64,000 bases of DNA, taken from positions 5,146,001 to 5,210,000 of the forward strand of contig NZ_CP027732.1 in the NCBI RefSeq assembly GCF_003852235.1. The letters are read 5' to 3'. The DNA is from Pseudomonas sp. R4-35-07 (lineage in GTDB: Bacteria; Pseudomonadota; Gammaproteobacteria; Pseudomonadales; Pseudomonadaceae). Of the stretch, positions 55,601-64,000 are shown one piece after another; position 1 is the stretch's first letter; every line of letters starts with the position of its first letter. A model generated the notes under the pieces. That model was not told the origin of the DNA and did not search any database. It worked only from the letters and a program-made list of their open reading frames with translations. Position numbers and translations under genes: made by a program.

Positions 55601-56849
55601 GAATCACTTCAGCGAGAACGTCCCAAACCTCTGGCAGCTCGCGCTCGACCATTTTCTTGGCCGCTTTGATGGTGGTCGCGAGACCGCGCATTTCCAGCTT
55701 GCCGAAGATGAACGGCTTGAACAGCTCGAGCGCCATCTTCTTAGGCAGACCGCACTGGTGCAGACGCAGGGTCGGGCCTACGGTAATTACCGAACGACCG
55801 GAGTAGTCAACACGCTTACCGAGCAAGTTCTGACGGAAACGACCTTGCTTACCCTTGATCATGTCAGCCAGGGATTTCAGAGGACGCTTGTTGGAACCCG
55901 TGATAGCGCGGCCACGACGACCGTTGTCGAGCAAGGCGTCGACCGCTTCTTGCAACATACGCTTTTCGTTGCGCACGATGATGTCCGGAGCGGACAGATC
56001 AAGCAGGCGCTTCAAGCGGTTGTTACGGTTGATCACGCGGCGGTACAGGTCGTTGAGGTCGGACGTCGCGAAACGACCACCGTCCAACGGTACCAGCGGA
56101 CGCAGATCTGGCGGCAGAACCGGCAGAACGGTCAGCACCATCCACTCTGGCAAGTTGCCGGAACCCTGGAAGGCTTCCATCAACTTCAGACGCTTGGACA
56201 GTTTCTTGATCTTGGTTTCGGAGTTGGTTTGCGGAATTTCTTCGCGCAGACGGCCAATCTCGTGTTCCAGGTCGATAGCGTGCAGCAGTTCGCGGACAGC
56301 TTCGGCACCCATGCGGGCATCGAAATCATCACCGAACTCTTCCAGCGCTTCGAAGTACTGCTCGTCGTTCAGCAGCTGACCTTTTTCAAGGGTGGTCATG
56401 CCTGGGTCGATAACGACATAGCTCTCGAAGTAGAGAACGCGTTCGATATCACGCAGGGTCATGTCCATCAGCAAGCCGATACGGGACGGCAGCGATTTCA
56501 GGAACCAGATGTGGGCAACCGGCGAAGCCAGTTCGATGTGCGCCATGCGCTCACGACGAACCTTGGCCAGCGCAACTTCAACGCCGCACTTCTCGCAGAT
56601 CACACCACGGTGCTTCAAGCGCTTGTACTTACCGCACAGGCACTCGTAATCCTTTACCGGGCCAAAGATCTTGGCGCAGAACAGGCCGTCACGCTCAGGT
56701 TTGAACGTACGGTAGTTGATGGTTTCCGGCTTTTTAACTTCACCGAACGACCACGAACGGATCATCTCAGGCGATGCCAGTCCAATACGGATGGCGTCGA
56801 ACTCTTCGACTTGACCCTGGTTTTTCAGCAAATTCAGTAGGTCTTTCAA
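52650..56849 (-). CDS. rpoC: RNA polymerase beta' subunit
   Basis: RpoC holds the catalytic magnesium and the clamp of RNA polymerase. The 1399-residue protein has the zinc site [20 protein letters not shown] (about residues 70-88), the [12 protein letters not shown] catalytic loop (about 458-469) and the second zinc site [13 protein letters not shown] (near 815-898). The start is TTG, preceded by AGGAGGAAAGGCC, as I recall for P. aeruginosa rpoC. It follows rpoB by 64 bases and is 216 bases before rpsL. Confidence 0.99.
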   Translation of the reverse strand: MKDLLNLLKNQGQVEEFDAIRIGLASPEMIRSWSFGEVKKPETINYRTFKPERDGLFCAKIFGPVKDYECLCGKYKRLKHRGVICEKCGVEVALAKVRRERMAHIELASPVAHIWFLKSLPSRIGLLMDMTLRDIERVLYFESYVVIDPGMTTLEKGQLLNDEQYFEALEEFGDDFDARMGAEAVRELLHAIDLEHEIGRLREEIPQTNSETKIKKLSKRLKLMEAFQGSGNLPEWMVLTVLPVLPPDLRPLVPLDGGRFATSDLNDLYRRVINRNNRLKRLLDLSAPDIIVRNEKRMLQEAVDALLDNGRRGRAITGSNKRPLKSLADMIKGKQGRFRQNLLGKRVDYSGRSVITVGPTLRLHQCGLPKKMALELFKPFIFGKLEMRGLATTIKAAKKMVERELPEVWDVLAEVIREHPVLLNRAPTLHRLGIQAFEPVLIEGKAIQLHPLVCAAYNADFDGDQMAVHVPLTLEAQLEARALMMSTNNILSPANGEPIIVPSQDVVLGLYYMTREAINAKGEGRVFADLQEVDRVFRAGEAALHAKVKVRIHETVNDRDGGSVSNVRIVDTTVGRALLYQVVPKGLSYDVVNLPMKKKAISRLINQCYRVVGLKETVIFADQLMYTGFAYSTISGVSIGVNDFVIPDEKARIIAAATDEVKEIESQYASGLVTQGEKYNKVIDLWSKANDEVSKAMMANLSKEKVIDRHGDEVDQESFNSMYMMADSGARGSAAQIRQLAGMRGLMAKPDGSIIETPITANFREGLSVLQYFISTHGARKGLADTALKTANSGYLTRRLVDVAQDLVVTEIDCGTEHGLVMTPHIEGGDVVEPLGERVLGRVIARDVFKPGTEEVIVPAGTLVDEKWVEFIELNSIDEVIVRSPISCETRYGICAKCYGRDLARGHQVNIGEAVGVIAAQSIGEPGTQLTMRTFHIGGAASRTSAADSVQVKNGGTVRLHNLKHVERVDGHLVAVSRSGELAIADDYGRERERYKLPYGAVISVKEGDKVDAGAIVAKWDPHTHPIVTEMKGTVTYVGMEEGITIKRQTDELTGMTNIEVLDAKDRPAAGKDIRPAVKMVDDNGKDLLLPGTDVIAQYFLPANALVGVADGAKIAIGDVIARIPQETSKTRDITGGLPRVADLFEARRPKEASILAEVSGTIAFGKETKGKRRLVITPNDGSDPYEELIPKWRHLNVFEGEQVNRGEVISDGPSDPHDILRLLGVSALAKYIVNEIQDVYRLQGVKINDKHIETILRQMLRKVEIAESGDSSFIKGDQMELTHVLVENERLAGDEKFVSKFTRVLLGITKASLSTESFISAASFQETTRVLTEAAVTGKRDYLRGLKENVVVGRLIPAGTGLAYHSERKRRRDADKPLRVSASEVEAALTEALNSSGN

Positions 56850-56913
56850 GGCCTTTCCTCCTGGCGGAGCAGAGAGCGGGCATCACTGCCCCGCTCTCGA
56901 TTCGCGTCACGTG

Positions 56914-60987
<4,074 letters not shown>

Positions 60988-61130
60988 CAGCGTTCCCCAG
61001 CTTGGTCACCTGCTTGTTTGGCCCTCCCGACGGGAGCAGCCAGAAAATCTTGCAAACCCCATGGTTTGCACCACCGCATCGGGTGGCTACAGCGCGTTAA
61101 TGGCGGCGACCGAGTCGTCAGCCAAGAACG

Positions 61131-61160
61131 GAAAAAGGCCGGTGGCAAGAGCCACCAGCC
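61131..61160 (-). terminator. Attenuator-like hairpin between rplL and rpoB
   Basis: On the minus strand GGCTGGTGGC and GCCACCGGCC form a 10-base stem with a TCTT loop and one mismatch-type G-U pair, followed by TTTTTCC. It ends a fraction of transcripts after rplL, in line with the higher need for L7/L12 than for RNA polymerase. E. coli has an attenuator in the same place. Confidence 0.85.
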
Positions 61161-61206
61161 ATCAGCCTTCAGCTTAAAGCGTGGGCTGGAGACGCAAGGT
61201 CGATGC

Positions 61207-61572
61207 TTACTTCAGCTCGACTTTAGCGCCTGCTTCTTCCAGAGTAGCTTTGGCTTTGTCAGCAGCGTCTTTCGACACAGCTTCCAGAACCTGGGCAGGA
61301 GCGCCGTCAACTACAGCCTTGGCTTCTTTCAGGCCCAGACCGGTCAGTTCACGTACTGCCTTGATCACGTTTACTTTCTTCTCGCCAGCTTCCAGCAGCA
61401 TGACGTTGAATTCGGTTTGCTCTTCAGCAGCGACAGCAGCAACAGCTGGGCCAGCGGAAGCAGCGGCAGCGGAAACGCCGAATTTTTCTTCGAAAGCTTT
61501 GATCAGCTCAACAACCTGCAGAACCGACATTTCAGCTACGGCGTTGAGGATATCGTCTTGGGAGATAGACAT
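61207..61572 (-). CDS. rplL: 50S ribosomal protein L7/L12
   Basis: L7/L12 forms the stalk that recruits translation factors; it is present in several copies per ribosome. The 121-residue protein has the N-terminal dimer helix ([21 protein letters not shown]), an Ala-rich hinge (about residues 35-52) and the C-terminal domain [27 protein letters not shown]. It follows rplJ by 78 bases and precedes the rpoB attenuator. Confidence 0.99.
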   Translation of the reverse strand: MSISQDDILNAVAEMSVLQVVELIKAFEEKFGVSAAAASAGPAVAAVAAEEQTEFNVMLLEAGEKKVNVIKAVRELTGLGLKEAKAVVDGAPAQVLEAVSKDAADKAKATLEEAGAKVELK

Positions 61573-61650
61573 TGCTGTATTTCCTGAATTGGGGGACGGC
61601 CTACGCGGCCATCGAAATAAACAAAAATACGCGAGAGACGTTGCTCAGCC

Positions 61651-62151
61651 TTAGGCTGCGGCAGCTTCTTTTTGCTCGCGAACTGCAGCCAGAGTACGAG
61701 CCAGCTTGCTGGTAGCGCCTTGAATCACGCTCATCAGCTGCGAAATGGCTTCGTCGCGGGTCGGCAGTGTTGCCAGTACGTCGATTTGGTTAGCTGCGAG
61801 GAACTTGCCCTCGAACGCAGCTGCCTTGATCTCGAACTTGTCCTGACTCTTGGCGAATTCCTTGAACAAACGGGCAGCAGCGCCTGGATGATCTTTGGAG
61901 AACGCGATCAGAGTCGGGCCGGTGAACACGTCGTTGAGCACACTGTATTCAGTGTCAGCAACGGCGCGCTTGAGCAAGGTGTTACGTACAACACGTACGT
62001 ACACGCCAGCTTCACGAGCCTCTTTACGGAGTCCGGTCATAGCGCCTACTGTCACACCACGGGCATCAGCCACGACAGCGGACAGAGCAGCTTTGGCAGC
62101 CTCGTTGACTTCAGCGACGATGGCCTTCTTGTCTTCGAGATTAATTGCCAC
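61651..62151 (-). CDS. rplJ: 50S ribosomal protein L10
   Basis: L10 anchors the L7/L12 stalk to 23S rRNA and represses its own operon. The 166-residue protein has [26 protein letters not shown] and the C-terminal helix [25 protein letters not shown] that binds L7/L12 dimers. The start is GTG with AGGAG upstream. A 199-base leader lies before it. Confidence 0.98.
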   Translation of the reverse strand: MAINLEDKKAIVAEVNEAAKAALSAVVADARGVTVGAMTGLRKEAREAGVYVRVVRNTLLKRAVADTEYSVLNDVFTGPTLIAFSKDHPGAAARLFKEFAKSQDKFEIKAAAFEGKFLAANQIDVLATLPTRDEAISQLMSVIQGATSKLARTLAAVREQKEAAAA

Positions 62152-62350
62152 GGGTTTAACTCCTGCTTGTTACCGTTTCATCCGGCCTAGGCCTGATGTC
62201 GTTTTGGTGTCTGATTCGGTAAGGAACCGGGAGCACCATCTGCGTAGGCTTGTTGGTTTAAGACTTGCGTCGCCTACGGTCTTGGATAGCCCCCGCCAGG
62301 CAGGGACCCCAATCTTTCAATTGGCGCAATCACTTGCGCCAACCTGTGTC
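62152..62350 (-). promoter_or_regulatory. rplJ leader (probable L10 autoregulatory RNA)
   Basis: The 199-base gap between rplA and rplJ contains, near its upstream end, a perfect 9-base hairpin (62321-62342; TTGGCGCAA arms, 4-base loop), then GGGTCCCTGCCTGGC and later GCTCCCGGTTCC segments that can pair. In E. coli the L10-L7/L12 complex binds such a leader. The fold is not proven by hand; a promoter is not clear. Confidence 0.6.
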
Positions 62351-63046
62351 TTATACGTCCAGCGAGCCTTGGTCGATGACCAGACCTGGGCCCATAGTGG
62401 TGCTCAGGGTAACGCGCTTGACGTAGATACCTTTCGAGGAAGCAGGCTTGATACGCTTCAGATCAGCGATCAGAGCTTCAACGTTTTCCTTCAGCTTGAC
62501 GGCATCGAAGCCGACCTTGCCAACGGAGGTGTGAATGATGCCGTTTTTGTCGGTGCGATAACGAACCTGACCAGCCTTGGCGTTTTTAACCGCGGTAGCT
62601 ACGTCTGGCGTTACGGTGCCGACTTTAGGGTTAGGCATCAGGCCACGTGGACCCAGGATCTGACCCAACTGACCTACAACGCGCATTGCATCCGGGGAGG
62701 CAATAACGACGTCATAGTTCAGGTCGCCGCCTTTCATTTCGGCAGCCAGGTCGTCCATGCCAACGCGATCGGCGCCAGCGGCCAAAGCAGCTTCAGCGGC
62801 CGGACCTTGGGTGAAGACAGCAACACGTACGGTCTTGCCAGTACCGTGTGGCAGCACAGTAGCGCTACGAACGACCTGGTCGGATTTACGTGGGTCAACG
62901 CCCAGATTCACAGCAACGTCAACGGACTCGCTGAACTTGACAGTCGACAGCTCGGTCAGCAGAGCAGCAGCGTCTACAAAATTGTAGGCCTTGCCCGCTT
63001 CGATTTTGCCGGCGATAGCCTTTTGGCGCTTGGTCAGCTTAGCCAT
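62351..63046 (-). CDS. rplA: 50S ribosomal protein L1
   Basis: L1 moves the E-site tRNA and represses the rplKA operon. The 231-residue protein has [20 protein letters not shown] at the start and the two-domain pattern with [35 protein letters not shown]. Its ATG overlaps the rplK stop (TAATG), so the two are coupled. Confidence 0.99.
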
Positions 63047-63477
63047 TACACACCCTCCACGTTAAGGCCCATGCTACGAGCAGAACCGGCGATGGTACGC
63101 ACGGCTGCATCCATATCAGCTGCAGTCAGATCCGCGTTTTTGGTTTTCGCGATTTCTTCCAGCTGAGCACGAGTTACGGTGCCAACCTTAACGGTGTTCG
63201 GACGAGCGGAACCGCTAGTCAGACCGGCAGCTTTCTTCAGAAGAACCGAAGCCGGAGTCGACTTGGTTTCGAAAGTGAAGCTACGGTCGCTGTATACAGT
63301 GATGATCACTGGAGTCGGCAGACCTGGCTCAAGACCCTGAGTACGGGCGTTGAAAGCCTTGCAGAACTCCATGATGTTCACGCCGTGCTGACCCAGAGCT
63401 GGACCGACGGGCGGGCTAGGGTTGGCCTGAGCGGCCTTCACTTGCAGCTTGATGTAAGCGGTAATCTTCTTGGCCAT
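63046..63477 (-). CDS. rplK: 50S ribosomal protein L11
   Basis: L11 forms the GTPase-associated centre and is needed for RelA activation and thiostrepton binding. The 143-residue protein has [31 protein letters not shown] with the proline-rich hinge and the C-terminal RNA-binding [17 protein letters not shown] 63477 is the family start. A terminator separates it from nusG. Confidence 0.99.
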
Positions 63478-63550
63478 GAGGCACTCCAATTACGGGTTCG
63501 AACGCCTCGAAAGGCTCCCCGGTTACTTGCGCGTTTATCCCAGTGACGAC

Positions 63551-63578
63551 AAAACCCCACAGCCTAGGCTGCGGGGTT
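63551..63578 (-). terminator. Terminator between nusG and rplK
   Basis: A near-perfect stem (AACCCC-GCAGCC on one side, GGCTG-GGGGTT on the other) with a short TAG-centred loop is followed on the minus strand by TTTTG. It lies within 25 bases of the nusG stop. Confidence 0.85.
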
Positions 63579-63593
63579 GGGATGCTTGCTCAG

Positions 63594-64000
63594 CTAGACC
63601 TTCTCGACCTGACTGAACTCCAACTCTACCGGAGTAGAGCGACCGAAAATGAGCACTGCCACTTGGATCCGGCTCTTTTCGTAGTTAACTTCTTCGACAG
63701 TGCCGTTGAAATCAGCGAACGGACCGTCTGTAACACGAACAACCTCACCTGGCTCGAACAACGTCTTCGGCTTAGGTTTGTCGCTACCGTCAGCAACACG
63801 ACGCAGAATTGCTTCCGCTTCTTTGTCAGTGATCGGCGCAGGCTTATCAGCGGTACCGCCAATGAAACCCATGACACGAGGAGTGTCCTTGACCAAGTGC
63901 CAAGTACCTTCGTTCATGTCCATCTGTACCAGCACGTAGCCAGGGAAGAACTTACGTTCACTCTTGCGCTTCTGACCATTCCGCATTTCAACCACTTCTT
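63594..64000 (-). CDS. nusG: Transcription elongation factor NusG, C-terminal part (cut by window edge)
   Basis: NusG clamps RNA polymerase, suppresses pausing and links it to Rho or the ribosome. About 134 of the usual 177 residues are visible: the end of the NGN domain ([23 protein letters not shown]) and the KOW domain ([35 protein letters not shown]) with the C-terminal SQVEKV. The N-terminus lies past the right edge, where secE would be expected next. Confidence 0.97.
   Translation of the reverse strand, partial: EVVEMRNGQKRKSERKFFPGYVLVQMDMNEGTWHLVKDTPRVMGFIGGTADKPAPITDKEAEAILRRVADGSDKPKPKTLFEPGEVVRVTDGPFADFNGTVEEVNYEKSRIQVAVLIFGRSTPVELEFSQVEKV

Noticed and set aside
52752..56840. A 1362-codon open frame antisense to rpoC
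   Set aside because: Same cause: GC-biased shadow of a highly expressed gene.

Overview
The window is chromosomal DNA from a Pseudomonas, most likely of the P. fluorescens group. The evidence is the high-GC codon use, the gene order, and several copies of the short repeat whose core reads GTGGGAGGGGGCTTGC, which I recognise as the REP/REPIN family of P. fluorescens genomes. Gene order follows two blocks that I recall as adjacent-numbered in P. aeruginosa PAO1 (thiL to oprG, and ssb to nusG). I see no insertion sequence, prophage, CRISPR array, tRNA or rRNA gene. No gap between genes exceeds 300 bases.

Left part (1-31.9 kb). A minus-strand operon nrdR-ribD-ribE-ribBA-ribH-nusB-thiL (thiL cut by the left edge) makes riboflavin and includes a transcription factor and a thiamine gene. 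A plus-strand group follows: a YbaY-type lipoprotein, a methyltransferase and a CnoX-like thioredoxin. Next is a probable zinc-starvation operon: a His-rich periplasmic protein (DUF2796), an ABC ATPase, a MacB/FtsX-type permease and a DUF3299 protein. A strong Zur-box-like palindrome stands in front of it. After it come an OmpW/OprG porin, a nucleotide-sugar reductase-like protein, a long Lhr helicase, a large MscS channel and an overlapping four-gene set (DUF72, YbhP-like, ClsB, YbhN-like). An alpha/beta hydrolase and a DUF3182 protein form an overlapping pair of unknown role. A cysteine hydrolase, tam, ssb, a YajR-like MFS transporter and divergent uvrA complete this part.

Middle (31.9-34 kb). 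A ferritin of the BfrA/FtnA type and catalase katA, both minus strand, each have a clear terminator.

Right part (34-64 kb). The ribosomal protein and RNA polymerase supercluster lies on the minus strand. In transcription order it is nusG (cut by the right edge), rplK-rplA, rplJ-rplL, rpoB-rpoC, rpsL-rpsG-fusA-tuf, the S10 genes, the spc genes and the alpha genes ending in rplQ. Readable control signals include sigma-70 promoters before rpsL, rpsJ and rpsM, terminators after tuf and rplQ, an attenuator-like hairpin before rpoB, an rplJ leader and a hairpin in an unusually long rpsN-rpsH gap.

Most of the window is conserved core genome. The least described parts are the zinc operon, the DUF3182/hydrolase pair, the DUF72-ybhP-clsB-ybhN set and the short S10 and alpha leaders. 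I found no convincing wholly new system.
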